NCBI RefSeq assembly: GCF_003055625.1
Contig: NZ_CP028811.1
Coordinates: forward strand, 992,001 to 1,056,000
Direction of reading: 5' to 3'
DNA from: Flavobacterium magnum
Lineage (GTDB): Bacteria > Bacteroidota > Bacteroidia > Flavobacteriales > Flavobacteriaceae
Length of the DNA: 64,000 nt
Numbering within the stretch: the first letter of the stretch is position 1; each line of letters starts with the position of its first letter. The notes beneath the pieces were generated by a model. That model made no database searches and was not told where the DNA came from. It saw nothing but the letters and a program-made list of their open reading frames with translations. Shown piece by piece: positions 19,819 through 28,523 of this stretch. The translations under genes and the position numbers were made by a program.

Positions 19819-21417
19819 ATGCTGAACAAGAGAATTTTTATCCTTTTTTTAATAATGGCTGCAGCCGTAATCGGTTGCGCCAAAAGGGGTACGATTACGG
19901 GCGGGCCTAAAGACACGCTGTCGCCTGTACTGCAGCGGAGTGAGCCTGAAAACGGCACGGTGAACTTCAACGCGAAAAACATCAGGCTGTATTTTGACGA
20001 ATATGTGAAACTGAAGGATGTAAGCAAGCAGCTTGTCGTATCACCACCGATGAATTCGGCGCCGGACATTACGCCTACCGTGGCCAGCAAATTCATCAAC
20101 ATCCGCATCACCGATACGCTGAAGCCCAATACGACCTACAGCCTGAATTTCGGGCAGAGCATACAGGACAACAACGAGGGAAATCCTTACCCGCAGTTCC
20201 GTTACGTTTTTTCAACGGGCAGTTATATCGATTCGCTAAAAATTGAAGGCAGCATCAAGGATGCGCTGGAAACAAAGACCGACAATTTTGTCAATGTAAT
20301 GCTGTATGAAATGGACGAGACATTCAACGATTCGGTCATTTATAAAGCAAAACCGCGTTATGTGACCAACACGCTGGACAGCCTCACCAGTTTTCAGATT
20401 GAAAATATCAAAGCCGGAAAATACCTGCTGATTGCGTTGAAAGACAATGTCGCCAACTACAAATTTGATCCTAAAAAGGACAAAATCGCATTTTACCCCG
20501 AACCCGTGGTGTTGCCTTCCGATCGTAAATACAACCTGCAACTGTTCAGCGAAGTACCCATATTCAAGGCACAGAAACCGACGCAGGCCGCCGGTGGCAG
20601 GCTGTTGATGGGGTATGAGGGCAGTCCGGCAGGGGTCAATGCGACCGTAAAGAACGGCAACGAGATCATCCCGTCAGTCGTGACGCGTTTCCCCGAAAAA
20701 GATTCCGTACAAATCTGGTTCAAGCCCATCAAAGCCGATTCGATTACCGTTCACGTGGATAAAGACAAATTCATGAAGGATTTTGTCGTCAGGTTAAAAA
20801 ACCAAAAGGTAGATTCGCTTGCCGTCACGCCGTCAAACACAGGCACGCTTCACCCAAGACAGCAATTCAGCCTGAGATTGTCTGTGCCGCTCGCCACTAC
20901 CGATACCACGAAAATAAGTGTCACCGATTTAAACAACAAGCCGGTACCATACAAAACCGCATACGACAGCTTTGAACAGCGGCTGAATTTCGGTTTTAGA
21001 CGCGACGAGGAGCAGAAGTATAAAGTGACATTACTGCCCGGAGCGCTGACAGATTTATATGACCATGCCAATGATACCTTGTCGTACACGCTGTCCACCC
21101 GGAAACTATCCGAATATGGAAACCTGATGATCAACCTCAAGGGCGTGAAGCAGTTTCCTGTGATTGTGCAGCTGACTGACGGGAAAGGCAAAGTCTTTGC
21201 TGAAGAATATGCTGAAAATTCCCCATTGGTAGAATTCATTGGCCTGGAGCCGAACAAGTTCACACTGCGGGTCATCTACGACACCAATAAGAACAGGTAC
21301 TGGGACACCGGGGATTTCCTCGAACGGCGTCTGCCTGAGGAGGTGATTTATTTCGCGGAGCCACTCGAAGTCCGATCGAATTGGGACGTGACCGAAGACG
21401 TCGATCTTGGAGGATAA
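19819..21417 (+). CDS. Ig-like domain-containing lipoprotein
   Basis: This 532-residue predicted lipoprotein has a signal with lipobox (AVIGC, Cys20 from the chosen start). An SbsA-type bacterial Ig-like domain follows (about residues 30-140, LSPVLQRSEPENGTVNF and FDEYVKL), then several beta-rich segments. The ATG at 19819 was chosen over the GTG at 19801 because the signal peptide starts there. Orthologues occur widely in Flavobacteriaceae as Ig-like domain-containing proteins. The function is unknown; a surface or periplasmic structural role is likely. It is 18 bp upstream of the DUF6263 gene and probably in an operon with it. Confidence 0.85.
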   Translation: MLNKRIFILFLIMAAAVIGCAKRGTITGGPKDTLSPVLQRSEPENGTVNFNAKNIRLYFDEYVKLKDVSKQLVVSPPMNSAPDITPTVASKFINIRITDTLKPNTTYSLNFGQSIQDNNEGNPYPQFRYVFSTGSYIDSLKIEGSIKDALETKTDNFVNVMLYEMDETFNDSVIYKAKPRYVTNTLDSLTSFQIENIKAGKYLLIALKDNVANYKFDPKKDKIAFYPEPVVLPSDRKYNLQLFSEVPIFKAQKPTQAAGGRLLMGYEGSPAGVNATVKNGNEIIPSVVTRFPEKDSVQIWFKPIKADSITVHVDKDKFMKDFVVRLKNQKVDSLAVTPSNTGTLHPRQQFSLRLSVPLATTDTTKISVTDLNNKPVPYKTAYDSFEQRLNFGFRRDEEQKYKVTLLPGALTDLYDHANDTLSYTLSTRKLSEYGNLMINLKGVKQFPVIVQLTDGKGKVFAEEYAENSPLVEFIGLEPNKFTLRVIYDTNKNRYWDTGDFLERRLPEEVIYFAEPLEVRSNWDVTEDVDLGG

Positions 21418-21435
21418 CAATTAGAAACACTTGAT

Positions 21436-22323
21436 ATGAAAAAATTCCTTAGCATTATCATCCTACTTTGCTGCAGCTGCCTGATGTCCGCACAAAAAGT
21501 GCAGCCGAAGCTCAATCTGGCCCAGGGCAAAACCTATAACCAGAATATGAAGATCGACGCGGAAATCGAGCAGAGTTTTGCGGGACAGAACTTAAAAATG
21601 AGAATGATGGCCGACATGCAATTGTCCTATAAGGTCAACGGAATTGAAAACGGCACCTTCAATCTCGAAGCGCGTTACAGGAAAATGACGTTATCGATGA
21701 CCATGCCTCAGGGAAATTTGAGCTTCGACTCTGAAAAAAAGGACACACAGGACGTTTTTTCTACGACACTCGGCGCCATCATTGACAAACCCTTTACGAT
21801 GAAAATGACATCGGCGGGCAAAGTGACGGAAGTCAGCGGCATCGAGGCGGTTTTTAACGCAGCAATCAGCCAGCTCAGCCAGGTCGATGACATGCAGAAA
21901 GAACAGATCATGGGCCAGCTCGAACAGTCTTACGGCAAGGAGTCCATCAGCAAAAACATGGAATCCTCATTTGCCATTTATCCCTCGAAGCCCGTGGCGA
22001 AGGGCGACAAGTGGACGGTGATGACCGTTATGGCAGCAGGCACGAACGCGCAAATCGAGACCGTATATGAATTGGCGGACATCACGCCTGAGTATTATCT
22101 GCTTAAAGGCAATGCGAAGGTTACGCCCGGAACTGCGAAATCTAATGAAGAAAACGAGATGACCAACGTCACCGGCACAATGGTTTCGGATCTTAAACTG
22201 AACAAAAAAACCGGTTGGGTTGCCGCATCGACGGTGGTGCAGGAAATCAAGGCCGTGGTCAGGACGGAAGGGGAAGAGCTTCCCGTTTCGATGAAAAACA
22301 CACTTACATTATCTGACCATTAA
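21436..22323 (+). CDS. DUF6263-like secreted protein
   Basis: This 295-residue protein has a signal peptide (MKKFLSIIILLCCSCLMSAQ; the cysteines do not form a convincing lipobox). The body (LNLAQGKTYNQNMKIDAEIEQ, later YPSKPVAKGDKWTV) resembles the flavobacterial DUF6263 family. The function is unknown; the fold is probably beta-rich and periplasmic. Its last 4 bases overlap the stop of the convergent nitrilase-family gene. Confidence 0.8.
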   Translation: MKKFLSIIILLCCSCLMSAQKVQPKLNLAQGKTYNQNMKIDAEIEQSFAGQNLKMRMMADMQLSYKVNGIENGTFNLEARYRKMTLSMTMPQGNLSFDSEKKDTQDVFSTTLGAIIDKPFTMKMTSAGKVTEVSGIEAVFNAAISQLSQVDDMQKEQIMGQLEQSYGKESISKNMESSFAIYPSKPVAKGDKWTVMTVMAAGTNAQIETVYELADITPEYYLLKGNAKVTPGTAKSNEENEMTNVTGTMVSDLKLNKKTGWVAASTVVQEIKAVVRTEGEELPVSMKNTLTLSDH

Positions 22324-23087
22324 AATACGATATCAAATCGGTCACGGTCATCGAGAAATGACATCTTAGCGCGCACATCCAGCATCGGTCCTTTTTGCAT
22401 TTCCGCAATGAGGACCGTTTCTTTTTCAGTAACCCCGCACAATGGATTCCCAAGGAAATCAAAAGCCTGTGAATGCCCTATGTAGTTGTGGTTGTTGGCA
22501 TCTTCCCCGACGCGGTTCACACCGATTACATAACACATATTCTCGATGGCACGCGCCTTCAACAGCGCATCCCAGGCGTTGATTCGTGGCTTGGGCCAAT
22601 TGGCGACATACAGCAGGACGTCGAAATTCTCAGTATTTCTTGAGAACACAGGAAAGCGAAGGTCGTAACACACCAGTGGGCATATCCGAAAGCCGCGGTA
22701 ATCGATGATCAGGCGTTGTTGCCCCTTTGTGTATACTTTGTCTTCGCCTGCCAGCGAAAACAGATGCCTTTTGTCGTAGGTGTGGATTTCCCCGGAAGGA
22801 TGTACGAATAACAGCCGATTGTAAAACTTGGCATTTTCCACGATGATGACGCTTCCCGTAACAGCGGCATTTTTGGACCTGGCGAGTGCCTTCATCCATC
22901 GAACCGTTTCGCCCTCCATCGTTTCGCCCGCATGCTCAGGGGCCATCGAGAAACCCGTCGTAAACATTTCAGGAAGTACGATCAAATCCACACTTTCGAT
23001 GATGGAATCAATCATTTGCTGAAAGTGCTTTCGGTTTGCTTCGGCATTTTCCCAGATCAGTGTGGCTTGAATCAGCGCTGCTTTCAT
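22320..23087 (-). CDS. Nitrilase-superfamily amidohydrolase (omega-amidase-like)
   Basis: This 255-residue carbon-nitrogen hydrolase shows the Glu-Lys-Cys triad: Glu in LPEMFTTGFSM, Lys in YDKRHLFS, and Cys in LVCYDLRFPVFSR. The FTTGFSM segment and overall length match the YafV/omega-amidase group, which hydrolyses alpha-ketoglutaramate and related omega-amides in metabolite repair. The exact substrate cannot be told from sequence. It lies 15 bp downstream of the GH92 gene on the same strand and may share its transcript. Confidence 0.88.
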   Translation of the reverse strand: MKAALIQATLIWENAEANRKHFQQMIDSIIESVDLIVLPEMFTTGFSMAPEHAGETMEGETVRWMKALARSKNAAVTGSVIIVENAKFYNRLLFVHPSGEIHTYDKRHLFSLAGEDKVYTKGQQRLIIDYRGFRICPLVCYDLRFPVFSRNTENFDVLLYVANWPKPRINAWDALLKARAIENMCYVIGVNRVGEDANNHNYIGHSQAFDFLGNPLCGVTEKETVLIAEMQKGPMLDVRAKMSFLDDRDRFDIVF

Positions 23088-23102
23088 GATAGTGTCTATT
23101 TG

Positions 23103-25928
23103 TTACCTGATTGAAATCTCATCGATAAAAATAAAAGCGTCGCCCCCATAACCCTGGTGCCATTCGGGAAGCGGCCCGTAATTGTATGCTTTTACCTTTA
23201 CATAGCGCGCTGTTACGGGAGTTATATTGCTTTTGAAATCGATGATTTTGGTGTCTGTAATTTTGGGATCCAAAGTGTTTTCGATGGTCTTGACCAAAGT
23301 AAAGCTGACATTGTCTGTTGATGTGTAAAATTCCACTTTTACAGGCATCAATATCCACGATCTTGAATCCTGAAGGAAATCGGCGGAAACTTCTGAAACC
23401 TTTCGCTGCTGCTGTAAATCGACAACCGCCTCAAAATCCTGTGACTGATAGCCCTGCCAGTCGCCTTTGCGCCAGTTATCGGAGCCGTTGATGCCGTCAA
23501 TCAAACCCTCAGGGCCGCCGGCTGCATACTGGCGGTTGTATTTTGATTTGATGTCGATCGTGTAGTTATTCGGTTTCTTAAAGAAGGTGGCCGAAATGGT
23601 GTCACTTACATTCTGCCCTTCCAAATCCTGCCGGCAATAAGCGTAAACCGTAGTGGATTTGTCGATTTCGAAAGGATTTGCATACAATCGAAAATCGGTA
23701 TCTCCATCGACCTTATAAAAAATCACAGGCTGCCTGTACTTCCCGTTAGAAAGGTTGTTGGCGTCCATGTCGATGGTTAACTTATCCTGAAACGATTTGC
23801 TTTTCGCATTGATGACGGGGACGGGGAGAATCGCTTGAAATTCTGTGGAGAATCGCTTTTCGCTGCCGGTTTCAGACAAATCCATTCCGAACGTCGATGA
23901 TATCATATCACGGTGTGGATTACCTGACGTCCCGTCTTCAAAATTTATCCTGAAATCTTTGAAGTAAGGAGCGGAGATGTTCCACTCGCTACAACCCGGA
24001 GTGACTGCATACATCCCAATCGAACTCAGCACATACCAGGCGCTCATCTGGCCACAATCCTCATTGCCTATGAGTCCGTCCGGCGCGTTTTTATAAAAAG
24101 TATCGAGGATGTATTTCACTTTTTCCTCCGTTTTTTTCCATTTTCCAACAAACTGGTACAGATAAGCCATATGATGTGACGGCTCATTGCCGTGGGCATA
24201 TTGCCCGATCAAACCTGTAACATCCGCTTGTTCACGCCCGGTCGTACCCGAATCGCTGTTGAACATTTGATCGAGTTTGGCTTCAAATTTTTCTTTTCCG
24301 CCATACGCTTCAATCATGCCCGGGATATCCTGTGGTACGAAAAAGGAATAGTGCCATGAATTGCCTTCTGTGAAATTATTGTCGATTTCCCTTTGGTCGA
24401 AAGGTTTTTTCCAACCACCGTTTTGTTTCGGGCGCATCGATAAGGTCTCGGGATCAAAGAGGTTTTTCCAGTTCTGGGAACGCTTCATGAAATAGGCATA
24501 GTCCTCTTTTTTGTCCAAAAGCCACGCCATTTGTGCAATACACCAGTCATCATAGGCATATTCCAAAGTTTTTGACACGCTTTCATGCTCGTCGTCAATC
24601 GAAATAAAGCCGTTTTTTTTGTACGCGTCCAGTCCGAGATGGTCTAACATGGCACTGTGCCGGGCGGCTTCAAACGCTTTTCCATAATCAAAACCTTTGA
24701 TGCCTTTTACCATTGCATCAGCCATGACGGAAACCGAGTGGTAGCCGATCATGCAATCGGTTTCATTGGAAGCGAGTTCCCAGACCGGCAATCTGCCGCC
24801 TTGTTCGTATTGTTTGATAAAGGTGTTGATGAAATCGGCGGTACGTTTCTTTTCGATCAAAGTGTACAATGGATGGGCCGCGCGGAATGTATCCCACAAC
24901 GAAAAGACGGAATAATAATCGAACCCTTCCGCAATGTGGATCTCATTGTCGCGCCCGCGGTATTTTCCGTCGGTATCCTGCGCGATATTGGGTTGCATCA
25001 TGGTATGGTATAAAGCGGTGTAGAAAACCGTTTTCTTATCCTTATCCGATGTTGTAATCTGGATTTTTGACAGTTCTTTGTCCCAGGCCTTCTCAGCGGC
25101 TTTTCTCGTTTTGTCGAAATCCCAGCCTGTGAGTTCCGACATGTTTTTTTTGGCGCCCTCGTAACCGGTGGGGGACAGGGCGACCTTTACGGATATGATT
25201 TCACCCTTTTTTACATCAGTGGAAAAGCTTAAGGCCAGGATGCTTCCGGCAAAGAATGTATCGGTGGTTTTGGCAGGTACAAACGCATTGTTGTTCACTC
25301 TGGTGATTGCCATCGGTTTGCTGAACTCGATTCGTGCGTACACATATTGGTCACGGGCCCAGGCTTCGCTTCGCCTGAGGACTTCGATGGTTCTGTTGTC
25401 AATGACCCTCACTTCGCCCATCAGCAATTTGTCGCGGTGGTTCAAATCCAGGATAATGTTGGCCTGACCGGGTGCATTAAAAGTATACCGGTGCAGTCCG
25501 ACACGCGTGGTTGCGGTCAATGCCACGTCAATGTTGTGCCTGTCCAGTTTTACGGAATAAAATCCGGCTGACGCTTTCTCGTTCTCGTGGGAAAAGGAGG
25601 AGGCGTATTGTTTGTTGTCCAATGACGGTTCACCCATGGTCGGCATGAGCATAATGTCCCCGAAATCGGAAACGCCCGTGCCGTTCAGGTGGGTGTGCGA
25701 AAACCCGTAGATTACGCTGTCGGAATAATGGTAGCCCGAACAGCCGTCCCAGCTGCCGTCCACTCTTGTATCAGGGGAAAGCTGCACCATTCCGAAAGGC
25801 AGCGTTGCGCCGGGAAAGGTATGCCCATGACCGCCCGTACCGATGAACGGGTTTACGGATTTGGAATAGTCCTGGGCGAAGAAAAACGATGAAATAAAAA
25901 GGGAGGCTAGGGAAAAATAAAATTTCAT
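23103..25928 (-). CDS. GH92-family glycoside hydrolase with C-terminal F5/8C-like domain
   Basis: This 941-residue secreted enzyme is of glycoside hydrolase family 92, calcium-dependent exo-acting alpha-mannosidases. After a signal peptide (MKFYFSLASLFISSFFFAQ) comes VNPFIGTGGHGHTFPGATLPFGM, then HTHLNGTG, GNEPSHHMAYLYQ and GNEDCGQMSAWYVLSSIGMY, all family hallmarks. About residues 790-941 form a discoidin (F5/8 type C)-like domain. The ATG at 25928 was chosen because the upstream in-frame extension to 26081 lacks family sequence and runs through a dispersed repeat. No SusCD pair or other glycosidase lies nearby, so it is not part of a visible polysaccharide-utilisation locus. Confidence 0.93.
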   Translation of the reverse strand: MKFYFSLASLFISSFFFAQDYSKSVNPFIGTGGHGHTFPGATLPFGMVQLSPDTRVDGSWDGCSGYHYSDSVIYGFSHTHLNGTGVSDFGDIMLMPTMGEPSLDNKQYASSFSHENEKASAGFYSVKLDRHNIDVALTATTRVGLHRYTFNAPGQANIILDLNHRDKLLMGEVRVIDNRTIEVLRRSEAWARDQYVYARIEFSKPMAITRVNNNAFVPAKTTDTFFAGSILALSFSTDVKKGEIISVKVALSPTGYEGAKKNMSELTGWDFDKTRKAAEKAWDKELSKIQITTSDKDKKTVFYTALYHTMMQPNIAQDTDGKYRGRDNEIHIAEGFDYYSVFSLWDTFRAAHPLYTLIEKKRTADFINTFIKQYEQGGRLPVWELASNETDCMIGYHSVSVMADAMVKGIKGFDYGKAFEAARHSAMLDHLGLDAYKKNGFISIDDEHESVSKTLEYAYDDWCIAQMAWLLDKKEDYAYFMKRSQNWKNLFDPETLSMRPKQNGGWKKPFDQREIDNNFTEGNSWHYSFFVPQDIPGMIEAYGGKEKFEAKLDQMFNSDSGTTGREQADVTGLIGQYAHGNEPSHHMAYLYQFVGKWKKTEEKVKYILDTFYKNAPDGLIGNEDCGQMSAWYVLSSIGMYAVTPGCSEWNISAPYFKDFRINFEDGTSGNPHRDMISSTFGMDLSETGSEKRFSTEFQAILPVPVINAKSKSFQDKLTIDMDANNLSNGKYRQPVIFYKVDGDTDFRLYANPFEIDKSTTVYAYCRQDLEGQNVSDTISATFFKKPNNYTIDIKSKYNRQYAAGGPEGLIDGINGSDNWRKGDWQGYQSQDFEAVVDLQQQRKVSEVSADFLQDSRSWILMPVKVEFYTSTDNVSFTLVKTIENTLDPKITDTKIIDFKSNITPVTARYVKVKAYNYGPLPEWHQGYGGDAFIFIDEISIR

Positions 25929-25985
25929 GATTTCGGTTTTGCATCCCAAATATACGGAATTCCCTTTTGGCTGGTGTCGCGTCAG

Positions 25986-26046
25986 GGACCGCAGCGGCAT
26001 CCTTTTGTGACGTGCAGCGGAACAAAAGATACAGCGGAGTGCCCGA
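25986..26046 (-). repeat. Dispersed hairpin repeat, copy C
   Basis: Read on the minus strand, this shares CCGCTGTATCTTTTGT and ACAAAAGGATGCCGCTGC with copies at 54661 and 60116, separated by a different core. ATCTTTTGT pairs with ACAAAAGGAT, leaving one bulged G. It lies upstream of the GH92 gene and has diverged most from the other two copies at its outer edges. Confidence 0.7.
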
Positions 26047-26061
26047 CCCGAAGGGTGACGC

Positions 26062-26099
26062 CAAAAAAAAGCCGCATTCAAATTAATGAACGCGGCTTT
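26062..26099 (-). terminator. Terminator of the sdh operon
   Basis: An AAAGCCGC/GCGGCTTT stem with additional TTCA/TGAA inner pairing lies 23 bp past the sdhB stop. On the minus strand it is followed by a run of eight T. Confidence 0.85.
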
Positions 26100-26121
26100 A
26101 CGAAATTCTTTTCTTGCTAAT

Positions 26122-26868
26122 CTATCCTTTGAGACTCGCTGAAAGGTATTCGCGATTCATCCTGGCGATATTCTCCAGCGAAATTCCTTTAGGGCATTCC
26201 ACCTCGCAGGCACCGGTATTGGTGCAGTTTCCGAAACCTTCCGCATCCATCTGGCGGACCATGTTTAGCACACGGTCGGCGGCTTCCACTTTTCCCTGGG
26301 GAAGCAACGCAAACTGGGACACTTTTGCAGACACGAACAGCATCGCCGAAGCGTTTTTGCACGAAGCGACACAGGCACCACAACCGATGCAGGTCGCGGC
26401 ATCAAACGCGCGGTCGGCATCATGTTTCGGGATTGGGATCGTATTGGCATCAATGGTATTGCCTGAAGTGTTGACGGAGATGAAACCCCCGGCATGCTGG
26501 ATGCGGTCAAACGAGCTCCTGTCGACAACCAAATCCTTGATCACCGGGAATGCTTTCGCACGGAACGGCTCGATGTAGATCGTATCGCCATCCTTGAACA
26601 TACGCATGTGCAACTGGCAGGTCGTTACGCCACGGTCCGGGCCATGGGCCTCTCCGTTAATGAACAGCGAGCACATCCCGCAGATGCCTTCGCGGCAGTC
26701 GTGGTCAAATGATACCGGGTCTTCGCCCTTGTTGATGAGCTGTTCGTTCAAAACGTCCAGCATTTCAAGGAACGACATGTCGGGTTCGATTCCATCGATT
26801 GGATAATCGACCATTTTTCCTGTGTCTTTGGCGTTTTTCTGGCGCCATATTTTTAATGTGAGTTTCAT
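26122..26868 (-). CDS. sdhB: Succinate dehydrogenase/fumarate reductase iron-sulfur subunit
   Basis: This 248-residue subunit B of respiratory complex II carries electrons from the flavin to quinone through three clusters. Cysteine groups are visible: CREGICGMC with a later TTC for [2Fe-2S], [11 protein letters not shown], and [15 protein letters not shown]. It is the last gene of the transcript from sdhC at 31202, but two secreted-protein genes lie between it and sdhA, 38 bp upstream. It is terminated by the stem at 26062-26099. Confidence 0.97.
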   Translation of the reverse strand: MKLTLKIWRQKNAKDTGKMVDYPIDGIEPDMSFLEMLDVLNEQLINKGEDPVSFDHDCREGICGMCSLFINGEAHGPDRGVTTCQLHMRMFKDGDTIYIEPFRAKAFPVIKDLVVDRSSFDRIQHAGGFISVNTSGNTIDANTIPIPKHDADRAFDAATCIGCGACVASCKNASAMLFVSAKVSQFALLPQGKVEAADRVLNMVRQMDAEGFGNCTNTGACEVECPKGISLENIARMNREYLSASLKG

Positions 26869-26906
26869 ACGCTCGGTATTAAATATTGTTTTTCGGAAGT
26901 CCGATA

Positions 26907-28025
26907 TTATTGCATGACAGCGGTGTAAGTGTATTGTCTGGGATTGCTGAGGTCCAACTCGATATAATAAGAAGCGGCGGCGTCAACGGACAGGTTTGCG
27001 CCATCATAGTCCATGAAATTGTCAGAGTTCGGGTTTAAGCCAAGATTTAACGTCCATTCGTTATTGGCACGGAATTTAAACTCTCCGCTGTTCATGGTAA
27101 CGACGCCAGTCCATTTTTTGGTCTGGGTATTGTAGGTCAGCGGCGTACTGTAATCCCAACCGCCTGGTGTGGCCGAACCGATTACGCCCCACGTTGTTAT
27201 TGGCGTCGTGGAATAAGTCAAGGATTGAATATTTGCTTTCACGAGATAATAACCGTCAGGAGCGGTGCAATTTGTTTCTCCGGGAAATGGCATTAGAGTA
27301 CCGCTAAAAGAGCCGTCATCACCGTATATCGGATTATTCCATTCAAAACTGCCTGTTGCGTTTGGAGCTACAAATTTGTACTCACCATCGAGGCTCATAT
27401 AACCTTCGTAGGTAGCGGTAGGGCCATCAAGCGCAACCTGATCTGCGGTGGCCGGGAGCCATCCCTGATGGTTGCCCGGGACAGCCAATCTCGAAAAGTA
27501 ATCCGGACAAGGTCCCCACGTGGGTACACCGTTACAAAAAGTCAATGTCTGGCCATTATATCCCGCAGGAACAGTTTGCCATTGGGTTCCGTTCCAAAAC
27601 AGCATATCTCCGGGGTTGTTTCCATTCGGCATCGCATTACCGGCAAACAAAGCATAAGGCACACTCATGAATTGTGTTGTTCCAAGGTTGACATAGCCAC
27701 TACCGGTATTAATCCCGATTCTGAGATATGTATTACCATGTGCCCAGTCAAGTTGACTGAAAGGCGTTCCTGCTTCAAAGTTACCTTGCCCGATTACAAA
27801 ACTTACCTGGCCAATATCATCAGTTGTAACGGTATGTGTCTCAAGATATTCAGTCTCCGAATTATCGGCGGTGTTCTTTACGATACCCATCCAAAAAGTC
27901 ACTTCATGATTTGCCAATACAATACCGTTTCCATCACGGACGACAGCCTGATAATTGAGTCCCTGAGGAATCTGGGCAGCAGCCACTGCGGAAATCAATA
28001 GAAAAAGGGATAACAGTTTTTTCAT
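26907..28025 (-). CDS. Secreted fibre-like protein with SusE/SusF-like C-terminus
   Basis: This 372-residue protein has a signal peptide ([18 protein letters not shown]). An N-terminal domain of about 110 residues ([21 protein letters not shown] to [13 protein letters not shown]) is common in Bacteroidota fibre- or collagen-like surface proteins. A short linker ([20 protein letters not shown]) leads to a C-terminal half (about 190-372) resembling SusE/SusF starch-binding modules, with paired motifs such as [14 protein letters not shown]. No sorting domain is seen. It sits inside the sdh operon between the T9SS gene at 28040 and sdhB. The glycan-binding role is inference. Confidence 0.8.
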   Translation of the reverse strand: MKKLLSLFLLISAVAAAQIPQGLNYQAVVRDGNGIVLANHEVTFWMGIVKNTADNSETEYLETHTVTTDDIGQVSFVIGQGNFEAGTPFSQLDWAHGNTYLRIGINTGSGYVNLGTTQFMSVPYALFAGNAMPNGNNPGDMLFWNGTQWQTVPAGYNGQTLTFCNGVPTWGPCPDYFSRLAVPGNHQGWLPATADQVALDGPTATYEGYMSLDGEYKFVAPNATGSFEWNNPIYGDDGSFSGTLMPFPGETNCTAPDGYYLVKANIQSLTYSTTPITTWGVIGSATPGGWDYSTPLTYNTQTKKWTGVVTMNSGEFKFRANNEWTLNLGLNPNSDNFMDYDGANLSVDAAASYYIELDLSNPRQYTYTAVMQ

Positions 28026-28039
28026 GTTAAGGGGAAACA

Positions 28040-28519
28040 TCAGTTTTTAATTATTTTATAGGCATTGTTTTTGTTGCCGGGTAAAGCGATATTTACAATG
28101 TAAATTCCTTTGGAAAAATCACTTACATCAACACCGGACTGGGTTTCATTGGTTTTGGCGGACCTAAGCAATTGGCCGGTCTCAGAATAGATTGTCACCG
28201 AGAGTTCAAGTGCATTTTTATTGGCAATAAAAAGCTTATCAGTTGTTGGATTCGGATAAACCAACACTGCGGTTACGGATTGATCTTCAATGGAAAGTGC
28301 ACTCATATCCAACGCAGGTAAAAACCCACTGCTGAGCTGGCCTGAGGCCTCACTTCCGGTAAGCCCGGTGATAATCTCCCCCACGTTAGAGGTCAGTTTT
28401 ACAGATGAACTGCTCTGTGTTCCTCCAAAACTGTTGATCACACTTTTGGAAATGGTTTGTGCCTGTAGCGTAAGACTTCCAATTGCAAACAATACCGTAA
28501 AAAAGGATTTGTTTTTCAT
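28040..28519 (-). CDS. Small T9SS type A sorting-domain protein inside sdh operon
   Basis: This 159-residue secreted protein starts MKNKSFFTVLFAIGSLTLQAQ. A short domain (SFGGTQSSSSVKLTSNVGEII to LSSGFLPA) of a kind often seen beside NYQAVVRD proteins is followed by a type A sorting domain (about 82-159: VLVYPNPTTDKLFI to KNNAYKIIKN). The ATG at 28519 lies 4 bp after the sdhA stop, so translation is probably coupled to sdhA. An in-frame ATG at 28591 would overlap sdhA and lacks a signal peptide, so it was rejected. The next gene follows after 14 bp. Confidence 0.88.
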   Translation of the reverse strand: MKNKSFFTVLFAIGSLTLQAQTISKSVINSFGGTQSSSSVKLTSNVGEIITGLTGSEASGQLSSGFLPALDMSALSIEDQSVTAVLVYPNPTTDKLFIANKNALELSVTIYSETGQLLRSAKTNETQSGVDVSDFSKGIYIVNIALPGNKNNAYKIIKN

Positions 28520-28523
28520 GATA

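Noticed and set aside
25929-26081. A 51-residue N-terminal extension of the GH92 protein
   Set aside because: The extension is rich in Arg and Cys, runs through repeat copy C and into the sdhB terminator, and precedes a proper signal peptide at 25928.
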